Source of the DNA: an uncultured Christensenellaceae bacterium
Lineage (GTDB): Bacteria; Bacillota; Clostridia; Christensenellales; Christensenellaceae
Assembly: GCA_910588425.1 (NCBI GenBank)
Contig: CAJUPM010000010.1
Span: 1-64,000, forward strand
Length of the DNA: 64,000 bases
Direction: 5' to 3'
Under the pieces are notes generated by a model that had not been told where the DNA came from, ran no database searches, and worked only from the letters and a program-made list of their open reading frames with translations. Positions 24,271 to 32,592 of this stretch are shown piece by piece; within the stretch, counting starts at the first letter, position 1, and every line of letters begins with the position of its first letter. Position numbers and translations under genes: made by a program.

Positions 24271-24648
24271 TTATTTCTCCTCTTTTTCTAAAATTTCCGC
24301 CTGTGCTTTTTTTGAAAGCGAGCGCAGGACGGTTTGATATGCAGTTTCAATCAGTTTGCGAAGTGTATCTTTAGGCACGCCGCCAAAAAGATAGACGGAA
24401 TTCCAATGCTCTTTGTTCATATAGTAGCCGGGCACGATGATGCCGGTATATTGCTCCCGCAGAGCATATCCCTGCTCTGGGGGCAGCTTGAGCGTCAGAA
24501 TCGGGAGGCCCTCTTTATCGCCGCCGCGCATGGCATACATTTTTCCGCCTACAAGATAGCGCCAGGCATGCCACTCCTCTTTATAATCCTGCTGTGTGCC
24601 CTTTTGGGCAAGGCAGCGAGCTTCGATGAGTTTATCTATTTGCTCCAT
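24271..24648 (-). CDS. MmcQ/YjbR family protein
   Basis: A 125-residue protein of the MmcQ/YjbR family (CyaY-like double-wing fold): WHAWRYLVGGKMYAMRGGDKEGLPILTLKLPPEQG, VPGYYMNKEHWNSVYL and VPKDTLRKLIETAYQTVLRSL match the family pattern of a beta-sheet followed by a C-terminal helix. The family is annotated as DNA-binding on structural grounds only. It is co-transcribed with pepT. Confidence 0.85.
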   Translation of the reverse strand: MEQIDKLIEARCLAQKGTQQDYKEEWHAWRYLVGGKMYAMRGGDKEGLPILTLKLPPEQGYALREQYTGIIVPGYYMNKEHWNSVYLFGGVPKDTLRKLIETAYQTVLRSLSKKAQAEILEKEEK

Positions 24649-24653
24649 ATGCG

Positions 24654-25874
24654 TTACTCCTCCAGCGCGCCATAGACGAGGTTGAGCAGAATCTGCGTGA
24701 TTTTCTCCATGCTCTGCACGGAGATATACTCGAAGCGCCCATGGAAGTTGTGCCCGCCTGTGCAGAGGTTGGGGCAGGGAAGGCCCATGAAGGAGAGCGT
24801 CGCGCCGTCTGTGCCGCCGCGGATGGGCTGTACCTTGGGCTGGACGCCGGCCTTTTGCATGGCGGCCTTGGCGCGCTCTATGATCTCCATATGCGGGAGA
24901 ATTTTCTCCTTCATATTGGCATAGCGGTCTGTCACGGCCACTTCAAACGTGCCCTGGCCGTACTTTTCATTTAAAAACGCCCCGATGGAGCAGAAGAGCT
25001 GTTTCTTCTGCTGATATTTCTGTGCATCGTGATCCCGGATGATATAGCAGAGCTCGGCCTGCTCGACATCGCCGCGCATATCCGTCAGGTGATAGAAGCC
25101 CTCATAGCCCTCGGTGTTGGCGGGAATTTCAAAGGAGGGCAGCATGGCATTGAACTCCATGGCCATCAGCATGGCGTTTTTCATCTGCCCCTTGGCCACG
25201 CCCGGGTGAATATTGCGCCCATGCACCAGCACCTTGGCATCTGCGCCGTTGAAATTCTCATACTCCAGCTCGCCCAGCTCGCCGCCGTCCACGGTGTAGG
25301 CGTAATCTGCACCGAAATGGGGCACGCGGAAGGCATCCGGCCCGCGGCCGATCTCCTCATCCGGCGTGAAGGCCAGTTTCACCTCGCCGTGCGGCGCATC
25401 GCCCTCGAGCAGCGCCTCGGCGGCGGAGAGAATTTCCGCGATGCCGGCTTTGTCGTCTGCGCCGAGCAGCGTCGTGCCGTTGGTCACCACCAGGCTATCT
25501 CCCCTATATTTGAGCAGATCCGGGTATTGCTTTGGGCTGAGCAGGATGTTTTTCTCGGCGTTCAGCAGGATATCGCCGCCGTCGTACTGCTCCACAACCC
25601 GTGCCTTGATATTGCCGCAGGGGACATCCGAAACCGTATCCATATGGGCGATGAGGCCAATTTTGGGCGCGGGCTTCTGCGTGTTGGCCGGGATGCTCCC
25701 ATAGACATAGCCCTGCTCATCCATATGCGCATCCGAGATGCCCATTTGCAGCATCTCCGAAACGAGAAACTGCCCCAAAGCCTTCTGTTTTTCCGTGCTG
25801 GGAATGGTGGGAGAAGCGGCATCGGAGCCTGTATCGAAAGAGACATATTTCAAAAAACGATCTAATACGTGCAT
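24654..25874 (-). CDS. pepT: peptidase T (tripeptide aminopeptidase)
   Basis: Releases the N-terminal residue from tripeptides in the cytosol. The 406-residue M20 metallopeptidase shows the zinc and catalytic motifs: H77-M-D79-T, GADDKAG (bridging Asp), FTPDEEIGRG (catalytic Glu pair), YTVDGGELGE and GGTDGATLSFMGLPCPNLCTGGHNFHG (C-terminal zinc His). Length is typical. ATG 25872-25874 lies behind CCAGGAGGGA. It opens a tightly packed six-gene minus-strand operon; downstream genes begin within a few bases of each other. Confidence 0.96.
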   Translation of the reverse strand: MHVLDRFLKYVSFDTGSDAASPTIPSTEKQKALGQFLVSEMLQMGISDAHMDEQGYVYGSIPANTQKPAPKIGLIAHMDTVSDVPCGNIKARVVEQYDGGDILLNAEKNILLSPKQYPDLLKYRGDSLVVTNGTTLLGADDKAGIAEILSAAEALLEGDAPHGEVKLAFTPDEEIGRGPDAFRVPHFGADYAYTVDGGELGELEYENFNGADAKVLVHGRNIHPGVAKGQMKNAMLMAMEFNAMLPSFEIPANTEGYEGFYHLTDMRGDVEQAELCYIIRDHDAQKYQQKKQLFCSIGAFLNEKYGQGTFEVAVTDRYANMKEKILPHMEIIERAKAAMQKAGVQPKVQPIRGGTDGATLSFMGLPCPNLCTGGHNFHGRFEYISVQSMEKITQILLNLVYGALEE

Positions 25875-25903
25875 CTGTTATCCCTCCTGGAATTTCTTTC
25901 TTC

Positions 25904-25912
25904 ATTATAGCA
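25904..25912 (-). promoter_or_regulatory. extended -10 promoter of the pepT operon
   Basis: TGCTATAAT on the minus strand, 30 bases before the pepT start; no good -35. Confidence 0.6.
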
Positions 25913-25920
25913 TATCAAAG

Positions 25921-26020
25921 CAAGCTTGGCTTGCATCATTTGAAAGCGCCACGGCGAAGCGGGGCGCGTATGCTTCAATGTTCTCTCAGGCGTCCGAAGC
26001 TCTGCTTCGGCATACGCCGT
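25921..26020. repeat. cluster of palindromes between divergent genes (copy 2 of CCGCTTCGCC hairpin)
   Basis: Three nested or adjacent dyads: GCAAGC-TTG-GCTTGC near 25921-25935; GCGCC (25946-25950) with GGCGC (25963-25967), whose loop on the minus strand contains CCGCTTCGCC as at 8847-8871; and GCGTATGC (25966-25973) with GCATACGC (26010-26017) enclosing CGAAGC-TCT-GCTTCG. No ORF. It could be a dispersed palindromic element or a regulatory region. Confidence 0.45.
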
Positions 26021-26119
26021 GAGGTTATTATAACATAGCCATCAGGGAAGAGAAAGCGGGCGCGGATACAATTTTGCAGGCGGCGAGGCAAAGTAAATGT
26101 CAAAGACTGCAAATTTTGC

Positions 26120-26148
26120 TTGGAAGTTACATGCGTTCGCGTTATACT
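26120..26148 (+). promoter_or_regulatory. promoter of the unknown membrane protein gene
   Basis: TTGGAA (26120-26125), 17-base spacer, TATACT (26143-26148). Confidence 0.65.
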
Positions 26149-26187
26149 AAGGGGGAGAAAATTTGCACGAATCACGGAGGAATTTTT

Positions 26188-27144
26188 ATGGATGCAGCAC
26201 TCAAACGGTTTGCAGCCGAAAATGGGATGAAGATGGCAAAAGGCTGTGCTTACGGAGAGCTGGGCGGGTTTCTCGTCACGCTTTCCAACCAGGATAATCT
26301 CCGCAGCCTGTATCTCAACTATAGGGCAGGCGCAGATGTTCCGGAGGAAAACGAGAGAAGGGGCCGGCTGGATGCGTTTTTGGCGTCGGTAAAGGCGCAG
26401 GGCAATGTGCTCGGCTACAATGTTTTTAGCGATGGCGTTCAGATGAGCTTCCGCGGCACGGGCAAGGGCATGGCGAGCCTGCGGGCGCTGCTGCCCCAGC
26501 TTTTAAGCGCGCTGGCGCAGGATGGGTTTGTCGGAACGGCCTGCTGCAGCAGATGCGGGGGAGCCACAGACGGAACCGAGAAAATCGTCCTGCGGGACGG
26601 CAAGGCGCAGCTGATGCACGAGGCCTGCATCACGGCTCTGGCAGATGAACAGCGGGAAGCCGTTCAGCAGCAGAGCCACAGCGGCAATAACTACTGGATG
26701 GGTCTGCTGGGTGCGGTTCTGGGCACGCTGGTCGGCCTGATTCCCTGGGTGCTGCTCGCCCGGGCAGGATATTTCGCCAGCATTGCGGGCTTTTTGATCG
26801 GCCTTTGCGCCAAAAAGGGTTATGAGCTGTTCCGGGGCAAGCTGGGCCGTCCCAAGCTGGTGGCGCTCATCGTCTGCTCGGTTTTGGGCGTGGTTCTGGC
26901 GCAGTATGTGGATGTTTGGATTCAGGTCGCCATCGAGCTGGACGGCTATTTCTTCAGCTTTGGGGAGCTCACCAGCATCACGACGCAGCTGATTCTGACC
27001 GAGCCGGAGGTGCTCACGCCCTTCCTGCTCAACCTGGTGCTGGGTCTGGTATTCGCTTTGGCTGGGCTTTGGGGCGTGTTTGCGCAGACCAAGCAGGAAG
27101 TGGATATGGCATCCGGCAAGATGACGGTTCTGGACCGCAGCTAA
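26188..27144 (+). CDS. membrane protein of unknown function with cysteine cluster
   Basis: I do not recognise this 318-residue protein. Residues 1 to about 170 are soluble, with an alpha/beta look, and contain CCSRCGG followed by H-E-A-C some 25 residues later, a possible zinc site. Residues about 175-310 hold four or five hydrophobic helices (WMGLLGAVLGTLVGLIPWVLL, YFASIAGFLIGLCA, LVALIVCSVLGVVLAQYVDVWIQ, PFLLNLVLGLVFALAGLWGVFA). The C-terminus is short and polar. The start is ATG 26188 behind CGGAGG; the open frame upstream overlaps the promoter. A terminator follows at once, so it is monocistronic. Confidence 0.8.
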   Translation: MDAALKRFAAENGMKMAKGCAYGELGGFLVTLSNQDNLRSLYLNYRAGADVPEENERRGRLDAFLASVKAQGNVLGYNVFSDGVQMSFRGTGKGMASLRALLPQLLSALAQDGFVGTACCSRCGGATDGTEKIVLRDGKAQLMHEACITALADEQREAVQQQSHSGNNYWMGLLGAVLGTLVGLIPWVLLARAGYFASIAGFLIGLCAKKGYELFRGKLGRPKLVALIVCSVLGVVLAQYVDVWIQVAIELDGYFFSFGELTSITTQLILTEPEVLTPFLLNLVLGLVFALAGLWGVFAQTKQEVDMASGKMTVLDRS

Positions 27145-27147
27145 GGC

Positions 27148-27177
27148 AAAAAGCAGGGCAGCAAGCCCTGCTTTTTT
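27148..27177 (+). terminator. Rho-independent terminator of the unknown membrane protein gene
   Basis: AAGCAGGGC (27151-27159), loop AGCAA, GCCCTGCTT (27165-27173) and TTTT. Confidence 0.9.
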
Positions 27178-27212
27178 GACTGCATGGAAAGCGGAGCGCA
27201 ACAGCGGGTTGC

Positions 27213-27241
27213 TTGGCCTTGGCGGGCGACAGTGGTACAAT
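27213..27241 (+). promoter_or_regulatory. promoter of the XRE regulator gene
   Basis: TTGGCC (27213-27218), 17-base spacer, TGG-TACAAT extended -10 (27236-27241). Confidence 0.6.
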
Positions 27242-27260
27242 TCTCTATGAGGTGATGAGA

Positions 27261-27710
27261 ATGGATACAAAAGATGTCATTTTAGAGCTTAGAACAAAAA
27301 ACGGGATGTCCCAGGATGCGCTGGCAGAGAAGGCCTATGTCACGCGGCAGGCGGTATCCCGCTGGGAAAACGGCGAGACTGTGCCAAATACCGAGACGCT
27401 CAAACTGCTCTCCAAACTGTTCGACGTCTCTATCAACACACTGCTGGGCTCTCCCCGCAAGCTGATTTGTCAATGCTGCGGCATGCCGCTGGAGGATTCC
27501 TCCATCAGCCGGGAAAAGGATGGCGCGTTCAACGAGGAATACTGCAAGTGGTGCTATGCGGATGGGAAATTTGCCTATACAAACCTGGAAGAGCTGGTGG
27601 ATTTTCTCGTGGGGCATATGTCGAGTGAGCAGTGGCCGCCCGAGCAAGCCCGGGCTTATTTTGAGGCGCAGCTGCCAAAGCTGAATCACTGGGCGCAGAC
27701 GAGGGAATAG
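27261..27710 (+). CDS. XRE-family transcriptional regulator with C-terminal zinc ribbon
   Basis: A 149-residue protein. Residues about 5-60 form a Cro/CI-type HTH (ILELRTKNGMSQDALAEKAYVTRQAVSRWENGETVPNTETLKLLSKLFDVSINTLLG). After a short linker, CQCCGMPLED...EYCKWCYADG matches the 'putative zinc ribbon' PF12674, followed by a helical tail. The HTH plus this zinc ribbon is a recurrent Firmicutes architecture with unknown ligand. The start is ATG 27261 behind GAGGTGA. It is a single gene, so its targets cannot be told from context. Confidence 0.88.
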   Translation: MDTKDVILELRTKNGMSQDALAEKAYVTRQAVSRWENGETVPNTETLKLLSKLFDVSINTLLGSPRKLICQCCGMPLEDSSISREKDGAFNEEYCKWCYADGKFAYTNLEELVDFLVGHMSSEQWPPEQARAYFEAQLPKLNHWAQTRE

Positions 27711-27730
27711 GCTGGCATGGGCAGGGCAAT

Positions 27731-27770
27731 AAAAAAGCAAGGCAGCGATTGGAAGCGGCCTTGCTTTTTA
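27731..27770. terminator. bidirectional terminator between the XRE gene and the P-type ATPase gene
   Basis: AAAAAGCAAGGC and GCCTTGCTTTTT flanking a 14-base loop. Confidence 0.85.
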
Positions 27771-30278
27771 TTATTTGCGCTTGCGGCAGCGCCAGAGCTT
27801 GATGGGCTCGCTCCAGAGCACGGCCAGGCAGGAGAGCAGGAATGCCATGAGCAGCTGCGTGGCCGAGAGGCCGGCAAGCCCCAGCACCCCGCAAAGCGGC
27901 GTATATAGGATGAGCCCCAGCCCGGCCAGAATGGCCAGAAGTGAAATCCACATCACTTTATCCCGAAGAAGCAGGGGCAGATAGCGGATGGCAGGCGTAT
28001 TCTGGCTCAGGCTCTGCACCAGAAGCAGGTTGGAAAAGACCAGGATGCCAAGCCCCATGCTCCGGGCCAGGGCGGCATCACCCGCCGTTTGCAGCAGGTA
28101 AAAATAGGCGCCAAAGCTGGCCAGGAAGATGGTCAGGCCGTGCAGGAGACCCAACGAGAGCACGCCGCGCGTCAGCGGCTCTGCCGAAGAGCGGGGCGGC
28201 TGGCTCATGAGATCTGCTTCGGCCGGCTGCCGCTCCAGGACGATGGAGCAGGTTGGGTCGATAATCAGCTCCAGCAAGACGACATGCAGGGGGAGCAGAA
28301 GCAGATCCGCCGGGGCAATGCCCAGCAGGGGAGCGAAGAGCGAAGCCAGGGCGATGGGGATATGGATGGCGAAGATATATCCGATGGCCTTTTTGATATT
28401 GCTGTAAATGCGGCGGCCATCCCGGACAGTCTCCACAATGGTGGAGAAGTTATCGTCCATCAAAATCAGATCCGCCGCTTCCCGGCAGACCTCCGCGCCC
28501 CGGCCGCCCATGGCGATGCCGATATCGGCATATTTGAGCGCAGGCGCATCGTTGACGCCGTCGCCCGTCATGGCAACAACTTCGCCGTTTGCCTGAAGCG
28601 CCTGTACGATGCGCATCTTGTGCTCGGGCAGCACGCGGCAGAAAATATCCGTGCGGCGGACGCGCTCCTGCAGCTGCTCCTGGCTCATGGCGGAAAGTTC
28701 TGCGCCAGTCAGGATATTGTTGTTAGTAAGGCCGATGCGCCGGGCGATGCCCTGGGCCGTGCTGGCGGCGTCTCCCGTGATCATGACGACGCGGATGCCC
28801 GCCTGCCGGCAGTGCGCCAAATCCGCCTTGATGCCCTCTCTTGGGGGATCCAGCAGGCCGATGAGCCCATAGAGCGCAAACTGGCACTCGGTGATGGAGG
28901 CCGGCGGCTGCTGATCCGGCGCGAGCTCCATCTTTGCGATGGCGATGACCCGCAGTCCCTGATGCCCCATGGCCGCGGCCGCCCGGGTAACCTGCTCCTT
29001 CTCCATTTGGGATAGGCCGCAGAGAGGCAGAATGCTCTCGGCAGAGCCCTTGGCCGCGATAAAGCGCTGGCCGTCGTGCAGCCAGATATGCCCCATCATT
29101 TTCAGCTCGTTGGTAAAGGAGTATTCGCTGATGAGATCGCCGCCAAAGAGATGCTCGGCTGTGATGCCATGCTGCTGGCAGCAGGCCAGCATGGCCTTTT
29201 CCATGGGATCGTAGGTATCCGGTTCGCAGGCCAGGCCCATGAGCTCCAGCATCTCGGCTTCCTCCTTGCCCGGGGTGACCCAGCTGCGCTCGACGCTCAT
29301 CTGGTTCTGGGTGAGCGTGCCCGTCTTATCCACGCAAAGGGTGGTGATGGCGCCCAGCGTCTCGATAGAGGAGAGATTGCGGACCAGCGAATGCTTTTTG
29401 GCCAGCCGCCATGCCCCCATGGAGAGGAACACCGTCAGCACAACGGGAAATTCTTCGGGAATCGTCGCCATGGCCAGCGTGATGCCGGATAAGATGCTCT
29501 GGATGAGGCGATCTTTGACGGAAAGATCCGGCAGGCTGCAATAGGTGATGATGCTCACGAGCAGCAGCAGGCAGACGGCAATGGCGGCGCAGGTTTTGAC
29601 CAGCCGATCCGTCTGCGTCTGAAGCAGTGCGCGCTTTTCCGGGGCCGCTTCCAGGCTCTTTCCAATTTTGCCGTATTCGCTCTGCTGCCCGGTCTTTTCC
29701 ACGCGCACCAATCCGCTGCCCGAGAGCACCAGCGTGCCGGCATAGCAATAATCCCGGCGCCAGTGATCCTGGCTGGCAGGCGCATCCGGAGATTTCCAGA
29801 TGGCTTCGGCTTCGCCCGTTAGGGAGGATTCATCCAGGCAAAGGTCGTTTGCCCGGAGCAAAACGCCGTCGGCAGGGATTTTCAGCCCCTCCCAGATGAG
29901 CATGAGATCCCCGGGCACGAGATCCTCGCTGGGAATATCCTGCTCCCGGCCGTCCCGGATGACGCGGATATGCGGCGCAGAGAGATCCCGGAGCGCCGCC
30001 AGCGTTTTATCCGTCTTATGCTCCTGAAACGCATCAATGCCGATCATGGCGGCGACGAATACCAGCATGATGGCGCCGTCCCGGGGCTCGCCCAAAACGA
30101 AATAGACGATGGAAGCCGCCAGCAGCAGCAAGAACATGGGCTCGCAGATCGTGTGCATGATCTTTCGGGCAAGGCTCTGCTTTTTCTGCTGCACCAGCAC
30201 ATTCTTGCCGTATTTTTGGGCAAGCGCTTCGGCCTGCTGGGTGGTGAGCCCTTGGGGGCTGGTTTTGTCGATTGTCAT
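27771..30278 (-). CDS. HAD-IC family P-type ATPase, probable transition-metal efflux pump
   Basis: An 835-residue P-type cation pump. The phosphorylated aspartate is D317 in CVDKTGTLTQNQM; LTGEAE represents the actuator TGE loop; MTGDGVNDAPALKYADIGIAMGGRG is the hinge; cytosolic P and N domains lie between helices 4 and 5. Helix 4 carries PEEFP (274-278), a branch different from classical PEGLP calcium pumps. There is no N-terminal heavy-metal domain and no CPC motif, so it is not a typical P1B pump. Sequence alone would leave the ion open, but the leader carries a NiCo-class riboswitch, so Co2+, Ni2+ or Fe2+ export is inferred. The SD GGAGG lies 10 bases before ATG. It is monocistronic. Confidence 0.88.
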   Translation of the reverse strand: MTIDKTSPQGLTTQQAEALAQKYGKNVLVQQKKQSLARKIMHTICEPMFLLLLAASIVYFVLGEPRDGAIMLVFVAAMIGIDAFQEHKTDKTLAALRDLSAPHIRVIRDGREQDIPSEDLVPGDLMLIWEGLKIPADGVLLRANDLCLDESSLTGEAEAIWKSPDAPASQDHWRRDYCYAGTLVLSGSGLVRVEKTGQQSEYGKIGKSLEAAPEKRALLQTQTDRLVKTCAAIAVCLLLLVSIITYCSLPDLSVKDRLIQSILSGITLAMATIPEEFPVVLTVFLSMGAWRLAKKHSLVRNLSSIETLGAITTLCVDKTGTLTQNQMSVERSWVTPGKEEAEMLELMGLACEPDTYDPMEKAMLACCQQHGITAEHLFGGDLISEYSFTNELKMMGHIWLHDGQRFIAAKGSAESILPLCGLSQMEKEQVTRAAAAMGHQGLRVIAIAKMELAPDQQPPASITECQFALYGLIGLLDPPREGIKADLAHCRQAGIRVVMITGDAASTAQGIARRIGLTNNNILTGAELSAMSQEQLQERVRRTDIFCRVLPEHKMRIVQALQANGEVVAMTGDGVNDAPALKYADIGIAMGGRGAEVCREAADLILMDDNFSTIVETVRDGRRIYSNIKKAIGYIFAIHIPIALASLFAPLLGIAPADLLLLPLHVVLLELIIDPTCSIVLERQPAEADLMSQPPRSSAEPLTRGVLSLGLLHGLTIFLASFGAYFYLLQTAGDAALARSMGLGILVFSNLLLVQSLSQNTPAIRYLPLLLRDKVMWISLLAILAGLGLILYTPLCGVLGLAGLSATQLLMAFLLSCLAVLWSEPIKLWRCRKRK

Positions 30279-30299
30279 AGCAAAAAACCTCCAAAATAG

Positions 30300-30385
30300 T
30301 AAAAAACTCTGCGGGAGAAGTCCCGCAGAGTTTCTGCTGCCCAGTGGGCCCGGCTGCGCAAAGAAATGTGCCGCCTGTTCTATTC
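30300..30385 (-). promoter_or_regulatory. NiCo (czcD-type) riboswitch with overlapping terminator
   Basis: The minus-strand leader of the ATPase gene contains, in the order known for NiCo aptamers, ACAGGC (30378-30373), GCAGCCGGGC (30357-30348), GGGCAGCAG (30342-30334) and CTGCGGGAC, with GCCC-ACT-GGGC as P3 and AGAA/TTCT able to close P1. The 3' part (CTCTGCGGGA, about 30329-30320) is also the left arm of a perfect 10-bp terminator stem with TCCCGCAGAG and TTTTTT. Aptamer and terminator exclude each other, so metal binding should allow transcription. The next step is the SD 8-12 bases on. Family assignment is from remembered consensus. Confidence 0.82.
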
Positions 30386-30425
30386 TATGATATGCAAATC
30401 CCCGCTGTCTGATAATATTTTTAGT

Positions 30426-30454
30426 AGTTTATCATCCCAGCGGGCGGCTGTCAA
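30426..30454 (-). promoter_or_regulatory. promoter of the riboswitch-ATPase unit
   Basis: On the minus strand TTGACA (30454-30449), 17-base spacer, TGA-TAAACT (-10 at 30431-30426). The -35 overlaps the stop codon of the upstream aminopeptidase gene. Confidence 0.72.
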
Positions 30455-31686
30455 GCCCCAAACGCCCAGTTGCCGTTCTCGAAGAGCGGGATTTCCCGGC
30501 CCTCTTCCGTATAGCCCGTGGCCTTGAGATCTGCGCTGCCAAACATGAAATCGATGTGCGAATACGCTTCGTTCAGGCCGATTTGCTCCTTCTCCTCCCG
30601 GGACATCCTTTCCGCGCCCGGGATGCTGGAAGTATAGCCGCTGCCCAGCGCCAGGTGGCAGGAGGCGTTTTCATCGAACAGCGTGCTGTAAAAGAGGATG
30701 CCCGAGCGGGAGATGAGCGAATCATACGGCACCAGGGCGACTTCTCCCAGCCTGCGGCAGTTCTCATCCTGGAAGATTTGATCCAGCGCCTCCTTGCCCT
30801 GCTTTGCGCCGTAATCCACAACCTGGCCATCCTGGAATTCAAACCAGAAGCCATCGATGAGCACGCCCTGGTAGTTGAGCGGGAGCGTGGAGCAGACTTT
30901 TCCATCCACCTTTTCCCGGTGCGGCGCGGTGAACACCTCTTCCGTGGGCATATTCGCCTCAAATTCCACGCCTTTGACCGTCTTTTCGCTGCCGCCTGCC
31001 CAAATTGCCCCGGGAATCAGGCCGATATCCAGGCTCGTGCCCAGGGAGTTTTCCAGGTGCAGGCGGGTGATGCCCGAATCGTTGAGAAAATCGCAGTATT
31101 TGCGCAGGCGGCCCGAGTGCTCTGCCCAGGCTTTTTCGGGATCCGGCGTATCCATGCGGGTGGTGTGGTAGATGGCGTCCCAAAGCTTTTGGACGGCCCA
31201 TTCTTCCTCTGCCTCCGGGAAGACCTTTTTGGCCCACTCCCGGCCTGCCGCCGCGACGACCGTCCACTGGATTTCATTTTTATCGAAAATCTGCTGAAAG
31301 GGCTTTTTTGCCCGGGCTTCGGCGTTCATGCCCTTGCCCAGCTTTTCCGAATCGATGCCAAAAAAGGCATCCGGGTCGTCGGATTCGATGCAGATATAGG
31401 CGGCTCCGGCTTTGGCGTATTCCTCGATGGGGGTATACTTCCATGCGGGGACGGTCGTCAGCGCATCTTCGCTGGCGTATTGATAGCGGATGCGGCTGGC
31501 CTTATCGTCGAAATAGCGCAGCAGAACATCCCGTGCGCCGGCGCGGTAGGCCTCCTCTAAAACCAGGCGGGCAAACTCCGCGTTCTCGATGGGGGCGTTC
31601 AGGATGACCAGCTGACCCTTTTGCAAGTTGACGCCCGTGCGGATGATGAGCTTTGCATATGCTTTTGCAGTTTCTTCGCGATACAT
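30451..31686 (-). CDS. M29 family aminopeptidase
   Basis: A 411-residue metallo-aminopeptidase of the AmpS/PepS/T (M29) family, which removes N-terminal residues with Co2+ or Zn2+. Conserved elements include LENSLGTSLDIGL, NMPTEEVFTAPHREKVDG (metal-binding Glu and His), LGEVALVPYDSLISRSGILFYSTLFDENASCHLALGSGY and SHIDFMFGSADLKATG (C-terminal His and Asp ligands). Length is normal and no signal peptide is present. ATG 31684-31686 follows GAGGTGA. No independent terminator stands between it and the ATPase leader, so readthrough would meet the riboswitch terminator. Confidence 0.93.
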   Translation of the reverse strand: MYREETAKAYAKLIIRTGVNLQKGQLVILNAPIENAEFARLVLEEAYRAGARDVLLRYFDDKASRIRYQYASEDALTTVPAWKYTPIEEYAKAGAAYICIESDDPDAFFGIDSEKLGKGMNAEARAKKPFQQIFDKNEIQWTVVAAAGREWAKKVFPEAEEEWAVQKLWDAIYHTTRMDTPDPEKAWAEHSGRLRKYCDFLNDSGITRLHLENSLGTSLDIGLIPGAIWAGGSEKTVKGVEFEANMPTEEVFTAPHREKVDGKVCSTLPLNYQGVLIDGFWFEFQDGQVVDYGAKQGKEALDQIFQDENCRRLGEVALVPYDSLISRSGILFYSTLFDENASCHLALGSGYTSSIPGAERMSREEKEQIGLNEAYSHIDFMFGSADLKATGYTEEGREIPLFENGNWAFGA

Positions 31687-31763
31687 TGTTTCACCTCGTA
31701 AACATTGGCTTTTTCATAGTATACCCAATTTCTCCTGATTTTTCCATGCCCCGGGAAACTTTA

Positions 31764-31792
31764 TTGACTTTTCCCTCCGCATTCGCTAACAT
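31764..31792 (+). promoter_or_regulatory. promoter of the transaldolase-like gene
   Basis: TTGACT (31764-31769), 17-base spacer, TAACAT (31787-31792). Confidence 0.6.
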
Positions 31793-31829
31793 TATTCATG
31801 AGAATACTTCACAAAAGAGAGGGCCAGGC

Positions 31830-32531
31830 ATGTTAGTCTTAATAGACAACGCGAATATCTATGAGATTGAGCGGCTTTATTCCATGTATCCCTACGACGG
31901 CGTTACGACCAACCCATCCATTTTGATGAATGAGCGCAAGAACCCCATCAAAGTGCTGCAAAGCATCCGGGATTTCCTGCCAAAAAGCAGCCAGCTGCAT
32001 GCGCAGGTCGTCTCGGAGAGCACGGAGCAGATGATCGAGGAGGCGCACTTCATGCTGCGGGAAATCGATGAACAGCTTTTCATCAAAGTGCCGGTAACGG
32101 CGCAGGGAATGCGGGCGATTCATCTGTTAAAGCAGGAGGGCATCAACATCACAGCTACAGCGATTTATACGGCTATGCAGGCTTTTATGGCGGCTAAGGC
32201 CGGCGCGCGCTATACGGCGCCCTACGTCAACCGGCTGGACAACATGGGAGCAGACGGCGTGCAGGTTGCGATGGATATTCACACGATGTTCCGGGCAAAC
32301 AACATGGAGGCGGATGTGCTGGCGGCCAGCTTCAAGAACTCCCAGCAGATTTTGAATCTCTGCAAGCACGGCATTGGGGCTGTCACCGCCTCGCCGGATG
32401 TTTTGGATGCGCTCATCCATCACGACGCGACGTTCACCGCCGAAGAAAACTTCACCCAGGATTTCTATTCGCTGGTCAGCGAAGTGACAGGCCTGCATTT
32501 CAAGGAAAAAGAGAGCAGGAAAATCAACTAG
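31830..32531 (+). CDS. transaldolase/fructose-6-phosphate aldolase family protein
   Basis: A 233-residue class I aldolase of the TalC/FSA branch. The Schiff-base lysine is in LFIKVPVTAQG; other landmarks are LIDNANIYEIE (first strand Asp), GVTTNPSIL, GINITATAIYTAMQAFMAAKAGARYTAPYVNRLDNMG and VLAASFKNSQQI. Members either transfer dihydroxyacetone units (transaldolase) or cleave fructose-6-phosphate; sequence does not decide. Length fits the short subfamily. ATG 31830 lies behind AGAGAGGG; the longer frame would overlap the divergent aminopeptidase promoter region. A terminator follows at 32537. Confidence 0.9.
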   Translation: MLVLIDNANIYEIERLYSMYPYDGVTTNPSILMNERKNPIKVLQSIRDFLPKSSQLHAQVVSESTEQMIEEAHFMLREIDEQLFIKVPVTAQGMRAIHLLKQEGINITATAIYTAMQAFMAAKAGARYTAPYVNRLDNMGADGVQVAMDIHTMFRANNMEADVLAASFKNSQQILNLCKHGIGAVTASPDVLDALIHHDATFTAEENFTQDFYSLVSEVTGLHFKEKESRKIN

Positions 32532-32536
32532 AAAAT

Positions 32537-32580
32537 CAAAAGCGGCAAGGGAGCGAATCTGCTTCCTTGCCGCTTTTTTC
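32537..32580. terminator. bidirectional terminator between the transaldolase-like and DUF2238 genes
   Basis: AAGCGGCAAGGGAGC and GCTTCCTTGCCGCTT with T-runs on both strands. Confidence 0.88.
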
Positions 32581-32592
32581 ATGCGCATTTTT

